From positions 254,134 to 318,133 of the forward strand of contig FOLJ01000005.1 in assembly GCA_900112325.1 (NCBI GenBank): a DNA stretch of 64,000 bases, written 5' to 3'. Source of the stretch: Micromonospora sediminimaris (GTDB lineage Bacteria > Actinomycetota > Actinomycetes > Mycobacteriales > Micromonosporaceae). Below are positions 35,337-44,376 of the stretch, in pieces (position 1 is the stretch's first letter; each line of letters opens with the position of its first letter). The translations under genes were made by a program, and so were the position numbers. A model generated the notes under the pieces. It did not search any database, was not told where the DNA came from, and was given only the letters and a program-made list of their open reading frames with translations.

Positions 35337-37177
35337 TGCTGTCCTCCCTGCTTCGCGGAGATGGCGGCGCGGGCCCGGCGTTTGGCGGCGCGGGCGCCGC
35401 GCCGGGCCATCCGGGCCGGAGTGATGGCCAGGCGCCCGACCTTGTAGCTCAGCGAACCGCTCAACAGATTGATCTTCGCCTCGGCCCGACGCAGCGCACG
35501 TTCCCGCGAGGTGAGCAGGTCCTCGGTCCACTTGAGCAGCGCCGTCAGCCGGGTGTTCTCCTCCCGCTGGCGTAGCCACGCCTCGCGGAGTTGCTGGTAG
35601 CTGCGCGGGCCCGGTGGCGGGTCGGTCGGTTCGGCCGTGGCCGCGGTCGGTTGCATCGCGGCCTCGACGACGGCCCGGTCGAAGTCGCGTCCGGCGACCC
35701 CACCGAGCACCACGGTCAGCCCCGCAACGTCCAGCGTGGACGTCCACGGGTGGGCGTACCCGCCGGTGAGCAGGTCGGCGGCGAAGCGCCACAACGTCCG
35801 GGCCAGCACCACGTCGACCGGTGACGGTGCCTCGGCCCGCCAGCCCCGGTCGAGCACCGCCCAGCGGTCACCATCGACGACCACGTTGTCCACCCCGGCC
35901 AGGGCCGCCGCCCCGGCGAGCTGTCCCTGCTCGGCCTGGCCGTCGAGCCAGCCGGCGTACCCACGCAGCAGCCGGCGCAGCAGCGCCGTGTCGCGGCGCA
36001 GGCAACCGTCGAGCAGCAGGCTGCGCAGCAGACGCCCGTCGGGCACCGGCCCGTCGGGGCCATCCGGGTCGCCGTGGACCGCATCCAGGCCGGCGTCGGC
36101 CGAGGCGTTGGCCACGGCGATGCCGGTGCGGTGCCAGTGCCAGCCCTGCGGCCCGTCCCGCACCTCCACGACGGTGCCGCCCGCCGTCGCGTCGGCGAGC
36201 AACGCCACCGGCAGCCGGTCGGATCCGCCGACCTCGGCTGACGGGTGCGCCGACCGGTCGGAGCGGGGCAGCCGGTGAACCGCGTCGCCGGTGTCGACCG
36301 GGTCGGGGGCGGTGCCGACCGGCTCCTCGTCGTGGTCGGTCGACTGGTGGTCGGGGTCGGTCGGTCGGCGGGCCAGGACCAGCCAGGACGGGGCCAGGTC
36401 GGCGGCGCGCCCGGCGTGCAGGGCGTCGGCGGCCAGCCGAGCCGGATCGGCGAGGACGAACCGGCCGGTGTACCCGTCGGTGCAGGCGGCGTGCAGCACC
36501 GCGTCGAACAGCCCACTTGTGGTGCGCCGAGCCAACTCGTCGACGGCCAGCAGCGCGGTGGTCAGGTCGGGACGCGGGTACCCGGCGTAACAGGTGCCGG
36601 TGCGCATCCCGGCGGCGGCCAACCGTTCGCGTACCTGCGCCAGATTGGCCGGACGGGCGGCGTCGAGCACCCCACCGACGCTCCACTCGGCATCGCTCCG
36701 GCCGGCGTACCAGCTCTGCGCGGCGACCAGCCGGTGCACGCCGAGCGGGTTGTCCAGCCGCAGCAGCAGGTCACCACCGGGGCGGACCGCCGCCACCAGG
36801 CGGGCCAGCAGCCCGTCCCAGCCGAGCCGCTCACCCTCGACCGACTCGACCGCGTCCAGCCCGGCACCGGCGATCACCACGTCGTACTCCTCGCCGGCGG
36901 GCAGGCCGTGCGGGCCGGCCACCAGCACCCGGTCCACCCGGTCGGCGAGCACCGACGCGTCCGGGTAGCCGCGCAGCAGGCAGGTGATCCGGGCGTGGGC
37001 CAGCACGTCGAGCAGCGCCGGACCGTGCGGCCCGGCCAGCAGCACCCGGGCCCCGGCCGGCACCAGGCGGGCGGCCAGCGCCGCGAGGGCGCCGTCGCCG
37101 GTCTCGTCCGTCCGGTCGGACCAGGCGAGCATCTCGCCGCCGGGCAGCGCCACCGCTGACGCCGTCTCGGTTGTCAC
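35333..37177 (-). CDS. Large uncharacterised protein, methyltransferase-like fold plus C-terminal coiled coil
   Basis: 614 aa from GTG 37177 with GGAGGAGACGAC upstream. Residues about 20-140 resemble a Rossmann SAM-methyltransferase core (ARVLLAGPHGPALLDVL, YDVVIAGAGLDAVES, VRPGGDLLLRLDNP), with the glycine-rich loop degenerate. Residues 300-500 hold a second domain (VVVDGDRWAVLDRGW, ARTLWRFAADLL). The last 110 residues are a coiled coil (QLREAWLRQREENTRLTALL) ending with a basic SLSYKVGRLAITPARM tail. Such tails are common on wall-glycan glycosyltransferases. It overlaps both neighbours by 4 bp in the pse operon, so a role in assembling or decorating the nonulosonate glycan is likely; the activity is unknown. 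Confidence 0.8.
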   Translation of the reverse strand: MTTETASAVALPGGEMLAWSDRTDETGDGALAALAARLVPAGARVLLAGPHGPALLDVLAHARITCLLRGYPDASVLADRVDRVLVAGPHGLPAGEEYDVVIAGAGLDAVESVEGERLGWDGLLARLVAAVRPGGDLLLRLDNPLGVHRLVAAQSWYAGRSDAEWSVGGVLDAARPANLAQVRERLAAAGMRTGTCYAGYPRPDLTTALLAVDELARRTTSGLFDAVLHAACTDGYTGRFVLADPARLAADALHAGRAADLAPSWLVLARRPTDPDHQSTDHDEEPVGTAPDPVDTGDAVHRLPRSDRSAHPSAEVGGSDRLPVALLADATAGGTVVEVRDGPQGWHWHRTGIAVANASADAGLDAVHGDPDGPDGPVPDGRLLRSLLLDGCLRRDTALLRRLLRGYAGWLDGQAEQGQLAGAAALAGVDNVVVDGDRWAVLDRGWRAEAPSPVDVVLARTLWRFAADLLTGGYAHPWTSTLDVAGLTVVLGGVAGRDFDRAVVEAAMQPTAATAEPTDPPPGPRSYQQLREAWLRQREENTRLTALLKWTEDLLTSRERALRRAEAKINLLSGSLSYKVGRLAITPARMARRGARAAKRRARAAISAKQGGQQ

Positions 37178-38010
37178 GTCGTCTCCTCCTGCGGGTACGC
37201 CCACCCCAGCAGCTCCCGCAGCGCGGCGGGCGGGTGGCGGTGGTCGGTGCCCAGCTCGGCGTGGGCGATCGCGACGGCGGTCGGCAGGTGCACCTGTTCG
37301 CCGTGCAACTGCGGCCACTGCCGGCGGATGCGGGCGGTGCCGCCGAAGGTCGGGTCCTCGTCTGCGAGCACCATCGGATCGCCGTACACCGCCGGTTCGC
37401 AACCGGCCGCGATGCCGTAGAAGATGGCGCTGGTCAACCGGTTGGACGCGACCCGGCGGTGCCGGCGCAGCTCGGCGAGCTGGCGGTCCAGGAACCGCGG
37501 GTCGGTGTCCTTCCACCAGTGCCCTCGGTAGCCGTGGCAGATGACCCGGAAGCCGGCGTTCTCGTAGAGCCGGCGGACCCGACGCATCCGGTGCTCGTGC
37601 CAGTAGAGGCAGACCGTGACCGGGCCGGGTTCGGTGTCGCGGATGCGGGCGATCAGTTCCTTGTGGTCACCCTTGACGTGCTGGCCCTCCCAGCCGTGGA
37701 ACGGGTACCAGATGGTGCCCTCCCGGGGCGCCGGCGATTCCTCCTCCGGTCGCATGGCCAGCAGGTAGACGAAGGGTGCCCCGATCACCGTGACGTTGCG
37801 CCGCCCGACCGACCAGGCCCGCCGCCGGGTCTGCTCCGACCAGAGCAGACTCGGCGTGCGCTCGGCGTACGGGTGGCCGGGGGCCAGGCCGTCGCCGATG
37901 TTCCAGCCGTGCTGGACGTACCCGTTGATCCGGGGCGGGTGGCCGTCACCCAGCCCCGCGTAGCGGGCCAGCACGTGGGCGTGACCGTAGAAGTGGTTCG
38001 CGTGGTGCAT
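37174..38010 (-). CDS. Uncharacterised protein of the pse operon, possible glycosyltransferase-like
   Basis: 278 aa from ATG 38010; GAGGGAACGCC precedes it, 11 bp after the pseC stop. The protein is aromatic- and His-rich with no signal or membrane segment. Phrases NGYVQHGWNIGDGL near residue 30, WYPFHGWEGQHVKGDH in the middle and ASNRLTSAIFYGIAAGCEPAVYGDP towards the end recall GT-B folds (an SN..TAIFYG phosphate-binding-like loop). I cannot name a family. Coupled expression with pseC and the flanking gene makes a nonulosonosyltransferase a reasonable but unproven candidate. Confidence 0.78.
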   Translation of the reverse strand: MHHANHFYGHAHVLARYAGLGDGHPPRINGYVQHGWNIGDGLAPGHPYAERTPSLLWSEQTRRRAWSVGRRNVTVIGAPFVYLLAMRPEEESPAPREGTIWYPFHGWEGQHVKGDHKELIARIRDTEPGPVTVCLYWHEHRMRRVRRLYENAGFRVICHGYRGHWWKDTDPRFLDRQLAELRRHRRVASNRLTSAIFYGIAAGCEPAVYGDPMVLADEDPTFGGTARIRRQWPQLHGEQVHLPTAVAIAHAELGTDHRHPPAALRELLGWAYPQEETT

Positions 38011-38021
38011 CGGGCGTTCCC

Positions 38022-39179
38022 TCAGGCGGCGGGCCGGAGCGAGGCACCGCGCAGGGCCGCGGCCAACGCGTCGATGACGCGGTCCTGGTCGGCGTCGCGC
38101 AGTCCAGGGTAGAGCGGCAGCGACAACTGCTGGGCGTAGAAGGCCTCCGACACGGGGCAACTGCCGCGCCGGTAGCCGAGGTCGGCGAAGGCCGGGTGCC
38201 AGTGCGCGGGGATGTAGTTGACCTGGACGCCGATGCCGGCGGCACGCATCCGCTCGTAGATTTCGCGGCGGCGGCCGTCGAGCACCCGGATCGGGTACAG
38301 GTGCCAGGCCGGTGCCGCCCACTCCCGCCGGCCGGGGACGAGCACGCCGGGCAGCTCGGCGAGGGCCGCGTCGTAGCGGGCCACCAGTTCGGCGCGGCGG
38401 GCGAGGAAGGCACCGAGCCGGCGCAACTGGCTGCGGCCGAGCGCGCACAACACGTCCGGCAACCGGTAGTTCAGGCCGAACTCGTGCACCTCCTGGTGCC
38501 AGCCGCCCTCGTCCGGCCAGCGCAGCTCGTCGGCCTCCCGGACCAGCCCGATGTTGCGGAACCGGCGGGCCCGCTTCAGCAACCGCGGATCGGTGGTGGC
38601 GACCGCGCCGCCCTCGGCGGTGGTCAGGTTCTTGGTGGGGAAGAACGAGAACGTGGTCAGGTCGGCGAGTGATCCGACCGGCCGGCCCCGGTAGGCGGCG
38701 CCTATCGAGTGGGCCGCGTCGGCGAGCAGCAGCGCGTCGCTGCCGTCGAGCGCGGTGCGCAGCGCGTCGTAGTCGGCCGGGTGACCGGCGTAGTCCACCG
38801 CCGCGACGACCTTCGTCCGTTCGGTGGTCGCCGCGGCCACCGCTGCCGGATCGAGGGTGAACGTCTCCTCCTCCACATCGGCGAAGACGACCCGCGCGCC
38901 GAGCGCGACCGCGCTGCTGGCGGTGGCCACGAACGTCATCGGCGGCACGATCACCTCGTCGCCGGGGCCGACGCCGGCCGCCGCGTACGCCACGTGCAGC
39001 GCGGCGGTGCCGTTGGAGACCGTGGCCACCCCGGCACCACCGGCCCACGCGGAGATGTCCGCTTCGAAGGCGGCGACCTCCGGGCCGGTGGTGAGCCAGT
39101 CGCTGCGCAGGGCGGCGACCACCGCGGCCACGTCGTCGTCGGTCACCGACTGCCGCCCGTACGGAAGAAAAGGCGTCAT
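38022..39179 (-). CDS. pseC: PseC-type UDP-4-amino-sugar aminotransferase (DegT/DnrJ/EryC1/StrS family)
   Basis: 385 aa PLP-dependent aminotransferase. PLP Lys183 is in FFPTKNLTTAEGG; the cofactor region LLADAAHSIGA and N-terminal SNGTAALHVA are intact. Family members of the PseC branch have the phrase YGRQSVTDDDVAAV...LTTGPEVAAFE as here. It converts the 4-keto product of PseB to the 4-amino altrose derivative using glutamate. ATG 39179 overlaps the pseB stop (ATGA). Second gene of the operon pseB-pseC-unknown-unknown-pseF-pseG. Confidence 0.93.
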   Translation of the reverse strand: MTPFLPYGRQSVTDDDVAAVVAALRSDWLTTGPEVAAFEADISAWAGGAGVATVSNGTAALHVAYAAAGVGPGDEVIVPPMTFVATASSAVALGARVVFADVEEETFTLDPAAVAAATTERTKVVAAVDYAGHPADYDALRTALDGSDALLLADAAHSIGAAYRGRPVGSLADLTTFSFFPTKNLTTAEGGAVATTDPRLLKRARRFRNIGLVREADELRWPDEGGWHQEVHEFGLNYRLPDVLCALGRSQLRRLGAFLARRAELVARYDAALAELPGVLVPGRREWAAPAWHLYPIRVLDGRRREIYERMRAAGIGVQVNYIPAHWHPAFADLGYRRGSCPVSEAFYAQQLSLPLYPGLRDADQDRVIDALAAALRGASLRPAA

Positions 39180-40159
39180 GCCGCGATGCCGAGCATTTCA
39201 CGCAGCTGGGGCACGGTGAGCCACTCGTCGTTGGAGTCCGACTGGTACGCGAACCCGTCCGCCACCGGCTCACAGCCGACGGGCGGCTGGTAACCCCAGG
39301 TGGCGATGGTCGGCTGCACGATGAACCGGTCCTTGGCGATGAGCGTCCGCCGGCTGTCGTCCGGAGCGATCATCTCCTCGTGCAGCTTCTCGCCCGGCCG
39401 GATGCCGATCTCGTGGGTGGTGGCCTCCGGGGCGACCGCCTCGACCAGGTCGAGGATGCGCATGCTGGGGATGCGGGGGACGAACAGCTCGCCGCCCTGC
39501 ATCTGGTCGAACGAGTCGATGACGAACTGCACGGCCTGGTCCAGGGTGATCCAGAAGCGGGTCATCCGCTTGTCCGTGATCGGCAGGCTCTTGCCTTCGG
39601 CGGCGAGCCGGCGGAACAGCGGAACCACCGAGCCCCGGCTGCCGACCACGTTGCCGTAGCGCACCACCGCGAAGCGGGTCGGGTGCTGTGCCGCGTAGTG
39701 GTTGGCGGAGATGAACAGCTTGTCGCCGACCAGCTTGGTCGCGCCGTACAGGTTGATCGGGCTGGACGCCTTGTCGGTGGAGAGGGCCACCACCTTCTTC
39801 ACGCCCGCCTCGATCGCGGCGTCGACGACGTGCTGCGAACCGGTGATGTTCGTGGCGATGAACTCCGACGGGTTGTACTCCGCGGTGTCGACCTGCTTGA
39901 GGGCGGCGGCGTGCACGACGTGGTCGACGCCGTGCATGGCCCGGGTCAGCCGGTGCCGGTCCCGGATGTCGCCGATGAACCAGCGCAGCCGGGGGTCGTC
40001 GCCGAGCTGCTGGCGCAGCTCGTACTGCTTGAGTTCATCACGGGAGAAGACCACCACCCGGGCCGGATCGGTCTCGGCGAGTAGGTGCCGCAGGAAGGTC
40101 CTGCCGAAGGAACCCGTTCCCCCGGTGACGAGGATGGACGATCCGTTCAGCTCGCTCAA
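39176..40159 (-). CDS. pseB: UDP-N-acetylglucosamine 4,6-dehydratase, 5-inverting (PseB)
   Basis: 327 aa SDR enzyme catalysing the first step of pseudaminic acid synthesis. NAD-binding GGTGSFG is at 13-19. Asp129-Lys130 (STDKA) and Tyr138/Lys142 (YGATK) reproduce the D-K-Y spacing of Helicobacter FlaA1/PseB, distinguishing it from retaining dehydratases. VRYGNVVGSRGSVVPLF and TRFWITLDQAVQFV are also PseB-typical. It starts the leftward operon; the 267-bp region upstream is shared with the divergent glycosyltransferase gene. Confidence 0.94.
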   Translation of the reverse strand: MSELNGSSILVTGGTGSFGRTFLRHLLAETDPARVVVFSRDELKQYELRQQLGDDPRLRWFIGDIRDRHRLTRAMHGVDHVVHAAALKQVDTAEYNPSEFIATNITGSQHVVDAAIEAGVKKVVALSTDKASSPINLYGATKLVGDKLFISANHYAAQHPTRFAVVRYGNVVGSRGSVVPLFRRLAAEGKSLPITDKRMTRFWITLDQAVQFVIDSFDQMQGGELFVPRIPSMRILDLVEAVAPEATTHEIGIRPGEKLHEEMIAPDDSRRTLIAKDRFIVQPTIATWGYQPPVGCEPVADGFAYQSDSNDEWLTVPQLREMLGIAA

Positions 40160-40228
40160 CTGGTGCTCCCGTGTGTGTCGGATTCGCGGTCGACCTCGGC
40201 CGGCCGGGTGGGAACGCTAGACGCGGTG

Positions 40229-40258
40229 GGTTAACGGGCCCGAGCCCTGCGGTTAACC
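40229..40258. repeat. Paired GGTTAAC sites between pseB and glycosyltransferase genes
   Basis: GGTTAACG (40229-40236) and GGTTAACC (40251-40258) are 22 bp apart, about two helical turns, in the shared 267-bp regulatory gap (40160-40426). A/T-rich 6-mers like GTTAAC are rare here, so a regulator-binding role is plausible. I see no clear -35/-10 in the gap. Confidence 0.35.
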
Positions 40259-40426
40259 GCGCGCCGTGCGGCGATGAATGGCGAGCACCCAGTTGGCGAA
40301 CACCTGCCGCCGTCGCGGCGTGCCCGCCGACAGGCGTCGACCGGCCCGTTAGCGTCCCCACTCGACCGGGAACCGTGGCGCGTCCGGCTGGCGGCTGCCT
40401 GCCCGGCCGCGTCGTGGGAGGAAACG

Positions 40427-42187
40427 ATGACCGTCGAGGCCGAGGCGACCCGGGCCGGGGACACGGGCGGGCCGGTGGACCGGCGTGGGTCGGCGTGGCC
40501 CAACCGCCGACGCTGGCTGGTGCCCCTGCTGCTGGTCGGCGGCTGGCTGCTCGGCACCGCCTGGCGGATCTGGTTGGCCCGCCACGCCAGCATGCCGTTC
40601 GCGCACACCGACGAGGACAGCTACCTCAACACCGCACGCGCCCTGGCCGGCGGTTCCGGCGGGTTCAGCAGCGAGAACGAGACCCTGCGCCGGATCGGCT
40701 ACCCGCTGCTGATCGCGCCGGCCTTTCTCCTCGACCGGGACTTCGTCGACACCTACCTGCTGGTACGGGTGATCAACGCGGCGCTGAACGCGACGGTCCT
40801 GCCGCTGGCGTACCTGCTCGGCAGTCGGCTGCTGGGCCTGCGACCCGGTCCGGCTCTGGCGGCGGCGGCCGGCGCGGCCACGTTGCCGGCGGTGGTCTTC
40901 CACGCCACGGTGGCGATGACCGACGCGGTGCTCGGTCCGCTGCTGCTGGCCTGGCTGCTCGCCGTGCACCGGCTGGTCGAGCGGCCCGGACCGGTCGCCG
41001 CGGCGGTGTGCGGCACCCTGGTGGGGGCGGCGCATCTGGTGCACTCGCGCGGGGTGGTGATCGTCGCCGGGTTCGCGCTGCTGGCTCTGGCGCTGGTCGT
41101 CCGCCGTCGACTGGACCCGGCCGCGCTGCTGGCGGCGGTGCTGCCGGTGGTGGCCGCCGTGCTGGCCAATGAGGCGGGGGTACGGCTGCTCGGCGAGACG
41201 GTGCAGCTGCTCGGCAACCCGGCCGGTGGCAACGTCGGGCGCGCGGTCACCTCGGTCCGAGGACTGTCGCAGGTGCTGGCGTCCGTCGGTACGCAGGTGT
41301 GGTACCTGACGGTCGTCACCTTCGGGCTGGCCGGGCTGGCCGGTGCCGAGGCGGTGACCCGGCTGTGTCGCCGGGGCGGTGCCGCCACCCGATGGACGTT
41401 CGGGGTGGCCCTGTTGACCACCGTCGGCGTAGCCGTCGGCGCGGAGGCGGTGCTGGCCGGCATTCCGGACCGGGTGCCGGACGCCATCTACGCCCGGTAC
41501 GTGCAGATGTTCGCCCCGTTCTGGATGCTTGTCGGCATCGGGCTGCTGTTCGGTGTCGCGTACCGTCCGCTGCTGCGCCGGGCCGGGGCCGCCGTGCTGC
41601 TGCTGGCGGCGGGCGGCGCGCTGATCCACCTCCGACTGGCTCACGCCGCGGCCCAGGGTGCGCCGCTGCGCTGGGGTGGGTTCAGCGCGCCGGACCTGAT
41701 GGCCCTGACCGGCGGGTGGCGACAGCTGCGCCCGCTTGTCGGCTCCGCGATCGGGGTCGCCGGTTGCCTGCTGCTCGTGCTCGTGCTGGCGACCCGCCAC
41801 CGGACCGCGCGTACCCGCCTGATGGCGGTGGTGCTCGCGACGCTGCTCGTGGTCAACGTGGCGACCATGCAGGTGATCACGCAGCGACTGATCCGCCCAC
41901 TGGCGGCGGCCGGCACCCCCGTGCCCAGCGTGACCGACCTGGGGGTCCGGCCGCCGGAGCGGGTCGCCGCGTCCACCGGCGTGCCCTACCAGATCCGGTT
42001 CAACCTCAGCCACCAGGTCACCTGGACCGAGGTGCCGTGGTTCCGCGACCGGCCGCCGGCCGACGCGGAGGTGGTCTTCGCCCGCTGGACGCCCGGCGAA
42101 CCCGACGACTGGGACGGCACCCGGTACGGCTTTGTCCGGCTGGGCGGCGACCCGCACCGGAAATGGGCCGGGTGGCGGCGTCGGTGA
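40427..42187 (+). CDS. GT-C-type membrane glycosyltransferase (GT39/ArnT-like)
   Basis: 586 aa from ATG 40427 behind GGGAGG; a longer ORF start (40274) adds unsupported residues. About ten to eleven membrane helices are visible, starting near residue 30 (WLVPLLLVGGWLLGTAW). The first external loop has the acidic pair in HTDEDSYLNTARAL, as expected for a lipid-phosphosugar-dependent GT-C enzyme. It probably transfers a polyprenyl-phosphate sugar to a wall polymer or protein outside the membrane. Divergent from pseB and next to pseH, suggesting it works on the same surface glycan. Confidence 0.82.
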   Translation: MTVEAEATRAGDTGGPVDRRGSAWPNRRRWLVPLLLVGGWLLGTAWRIWLARHASMPFAHTDEDSYLNTARALAGGSGGFSSENETLRRIGYPLLIAPAFLLDRDFVDTYLLVRVINAALNATVLPLAYLLGSRLLGLRPGPALAAAAGAATLPAVVFHATVAMTDAVLGPLLLAWLLAVHRLVERPGPVAAAVCGTLVGAAHLVHSRGVVIVAGFALLALALVVRRRLDPAALLAAVLPVVAAVLANEAGVRLLGETVQLLGNPAGGNVGRAVTSVRGLSQVLASVGTQVWYLTVVTFGLAGLAGAEAVTRLCRRGGAATRWTFGVALLTTVGVAVGAEAVLAGIPDRVPDAIYARYVQMFAPFWMLVGIGLLFGVAYRPLLRRAGAAVLLLAAGGALIHLRLAHAAAQGAPLRWGGFSAPDLMALTGGWRQLRPLVGSAIGVAGCLLLVLVLATRHRTARTRLMAVVLATLLVVNVATMQVITQRLIRPLAAAGTPVPSVTDLGVRPPERVAASTGVPYQIRFNLSHQVTWTEVPWFRDRPPADAEVVFARWTPGEPDDWDGTRYGFVRLGGDPHRKWAGWRRR

Positions 42188-42253
42188 TTCCCGCAGTGGT
42201 GGCCCACGTAACTCGTCGGCCACGTGAACAATGCGTGGACGGAAAGCAAAAAA

Positions 42254-42814
42254 TCAGCGAACGCGGCGGTTGGCGCGCTCCAGAGAAATGGGTATCACGG
42301 TGATTTCCCGGCCGTCATGGGTTTCCTGGCGGCCGGGCCCCTCGACAAAACGGAGCCGACGGTTCATCTGGCGTACCACAGTGTTGTGGGCAAGCACCTC
42401 ACCGTCGAGCCGATCCAGCGACAGCACGTCGAAGGCGTGGTCGACCGCCTCCCGCATCACCTCCAGCCAGGCGGGCAGCGTCTCACCCCGCTCGGCCAAC
42501 CCCTCGGCGTCCAGGTAGAAACCCCACCCGCCGGTACGCGGGCCGGACAACCGCAGGTCGAAGTAGGTGACCGCGCCGCTCGGCACGCCGTCGCGCAGGT
42601 AGGTCAGCACCCGACGGGAGGGGTCCTGACGGACCGCCGACCACCACCGTCGGTGCTCCTCGGCGGTGATGACGTGACTGGTCTTGCTGACCTGCCGGTT
42701 GACTTCCTGATTACGCCAGGACAACATCAGGTTAACGTCGTCCTCGGTGGCGTCACGCAACACGTACCGCTCGCTTTCCGTTCCGTTTACCTGGTCACCG
42801 GGCACCCTAATCAC
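42254..42814 (-). CDS. pseH: PseH-like GNAT N-acyltransferase
   Basis: 186 aa GNAT fold. The opening YVLRDATEDDVNLMLSWRN, then ITAEEHRRWW and the acyl-CoA-binding region LPAWLEVMREAVDHAFDVL, are PseH/RimJ-like. It acylates the 4-amino group of the UDP-altrose intermediate; classical PseH uses acetyl-CoA. GTG 42814 has AGGTGA upstream. The gene is only 27 bp from, and divergent to, an acyl-carrier-protein gene, which raises the possibility that acyl-ACP is the donor here (inference). Confidence 0.85.
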   Translation of the reverse strand: MIRVPGDQVNGTESERYVLRDATEDDVNLMLSWRNQEVNRQVSKTSHVITAEEHRRWWSAVRQDPSRRVLTYLRDGVPSGAVTYFDLRLSGPRTGGWGFYLDAEGLAERGETLPAWLEVMREAVDHAFDVLSLDRLDGEVLAHNTVVRQMNRRLRFVEGPGRQETHDGREITVIPISLERANRRVR

Positions 42815-42841
42815 GATTCACCTGGCTGTACACTCCGCCGC

Positions 42842-43093
42842 ATGAAGGAATTGAGTCGGGCGCAGATTCGCGACCTCATGGGCGAGGTTCTCAAGAACCA
42901 GGGCAAAGCGCTGCCCGCCGACGACGCCGCCGATCTGCGCGAGGTTGGCTTCCGATCGCTGGACTTCTCCGAGTTGGCGCTGCGCGTCGAGGACGCCACG
43001 GGGGAGGAGCTGAACTTCGACGCGCCCGGGCTGCGCCGGATCGCCACCGTCGGCGACGTGCTGGACTTCCTCGTCGAGTTGCAGCGGCAGTGA
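42842..43093 (+). CDS. Acyl carrier protein
   Basis: 83 aa. The phosphopantetheine serine is Ser39 in EVGFRSLDFSEL (here RSL in place of the common DSL). Acidic helix II and the terminal IATVGDVLDFLVEL match stand-alone ACPs. ATG 42842 lacks a ribosome site; TACACT lies seven bases upstream (42829-42834), suggesting a leaderless transcript. First gene of a four-gene cassette (ACP, ligase, reductase, PPTase-like) with overlapping stops and starts. It probably carries the acyl group activated by the next enzyme. Confidence 0.9.
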   Translation: MKELSRAQIRDLMGEVLKNQGKALPADDAADLREVGFRSLDFSELALRVEDATGEELNFDAPGLRRIATVGDVLDFLVELQRQ

Positions 43094-44376
43094 GCGTCGA
43101 GACCGCCCCGCAGGCCCCCGCCCACCCGGCGGGGATGGACAACCGGATCGTCGTCGACGGTGCCACCCGCACCTGGCGTGACCTGCCGGAGCTGACCCTC
43201 CCGGGGCCAGCCGCCGCGCTGGCCCACACGGCGCGGCACGCGCTCGCGGCCGCCCGGCACCACGCCGTGCACGGCACCGAGCTGCTGCTCAGCACGGCCA
43301 GCCGGGTCGACGCGGCGATGCGCGCCGAACTGCGCGACGCCGGGTTCGCGGTGACCGAACTGGGCGGTGACCACCCGGCGGGGGATACGACACCGCCCGC
43401 CTCGCGAGCCGCCGAGACCGGCCGGCTGTGGCTGCTGACCTCCGGCTCCACCGGTCGTCCCAAGCGGGTGGGGCACACCCTCGAATCGCTCACCACCGTC
43501 CGGGGGCAGCAGCCCGCACGGACCTGGCTCTGCCCGTACGCCCCCGGCACGTACGCCTGGTGGCAGGTGGTCACGCTGTCGCTGACCCAGCCGGGCCAGC
43601 ATCTGGTGGTGGTGGAGCCCGATCAGCTCGACGACTGGCCGGCGCTGGCGGCCGAGCATGGTGTGGACGCCGCCTCCGGCACCCCCACCTTCTGGCGACG
43701 GGCCCTGCACCGCGACCCGGCCGGGCTGGCCCGGGTGCCGCTGCGTCAGCTGACGCTCGGCGGCGAACCGGTCGACCAGACCATCCTGGACCGGCTCCGG
43801 GAGGTGTTCCCAGCCGCCCGGATCTCCTGGATCTACGCCTCCTCCGAGGTCGGTGCGGCGATCGTGGTGCACGACGGGCGGGCCGGGTTCCCAATGGAGT
43901 GGCTGGACCGGGCAGCGCCGGGTCGCCCCACCATCGGGGTGCACGACGGAGAACTGGTGATCACCTCGCCGTACCACGGTGCCGGGCTGGACGGTCCCGT
44001 CCGCACCGGCGACCGGGCACAGGTGAGCGGTGACCGGGTGCTGATCACCGGGCGGCTCGACGCGGACGAGATCAACGTCGGTGGCAGCAAGGTCTCCGCC
44101 GGTGTGGTCCGCGACGTGCTGACCGCGCATCCGCAGGTGGCCTGGGCCCGGGTCACCGGCAGACGCGCCCCGCTGCTCGGCCACATGGTTGTCGCCGAGG
44201 TGGTGCCGGTCGGCAGCGCCACCGCGCCGGCCGAGGCCGGGCTGGACGAGGCCGGGCTGGACGAGGCGACGCTGGTGCGCTGGTGCGCCGACCAACTGCC
44301 CGAGTACGCGGTCCCGCGCCGGATCCGCGTGCTTACCGAGATTCCCGTCAAGGAGACCCTGAAGAGCGATGTCTGA
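43090..44376 (+). CDS. Adenylate-forming acyl-ACP/CoA ligase (ANL superfamily)
   Basis: 428 aa, short for the family because the N-terminal subdomain is reduced. Core motifs: A3 LTSGSTGRPKRV at 116-127, A5-like WIYASSEVGA, A7-like RTGD, A8-like ITGRLDADEINVGGSKV and the A10 Lys in VKETLKSDV (Lys425). It would activate a carboxylic acid with ATP and load it on the upstream ACP. GTG overlaps the ACP stop by 4 bp. The repeat EAGLDEAGLDEA is a small local duplication. Substrate unknown; a short hydroxy- or keto-acid is suggested by the downstream reductase. Confidence 0.88.
   Translation: MSVETAPQAPAHPAGMDNRIVVDGATRTWRDLPELTLPGPAAALAHTARHALAAARHHAVHGTELLLSTASRVDAAMRAELRDAGFAVTELGGDHPAGDTTPPASRAAETGRLWLLTSGSTGRPKRVGHTLESLTTVRGQQPARTWLCPYAPGTYAWWQVVTLSLTQPGQHLVVVEPDQLDDWPALAAEHGVDAASGTPTFWRRALHRDPAGLARVPLRQLTLGGEPVDQTILDRLREVFPAARISWIYASSEVGAAIVVHDGRAGFPMEWLDRAAPGRPTIGVHDGELVITSPYHGAGLDGPVRTGDRAQVSGDRVLITGRLDADEINVGGSKVSAGVVRDVLTAHPQVAWARVTGRRAPLLGHMVVAEVVPVGSATAPAEAGLDEAGLDEATLVRWCADQLPEYAVPRRIRVLTEIPVKETLKSDV

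Noticed and set aside
40349..42223. 624-aa leftward ORF across the membrane glycosyltransferase
   Set aside because: Low-complexity Gln/Arg/Pro/His-rich sequence; the rightward reading has proper membrane helices.
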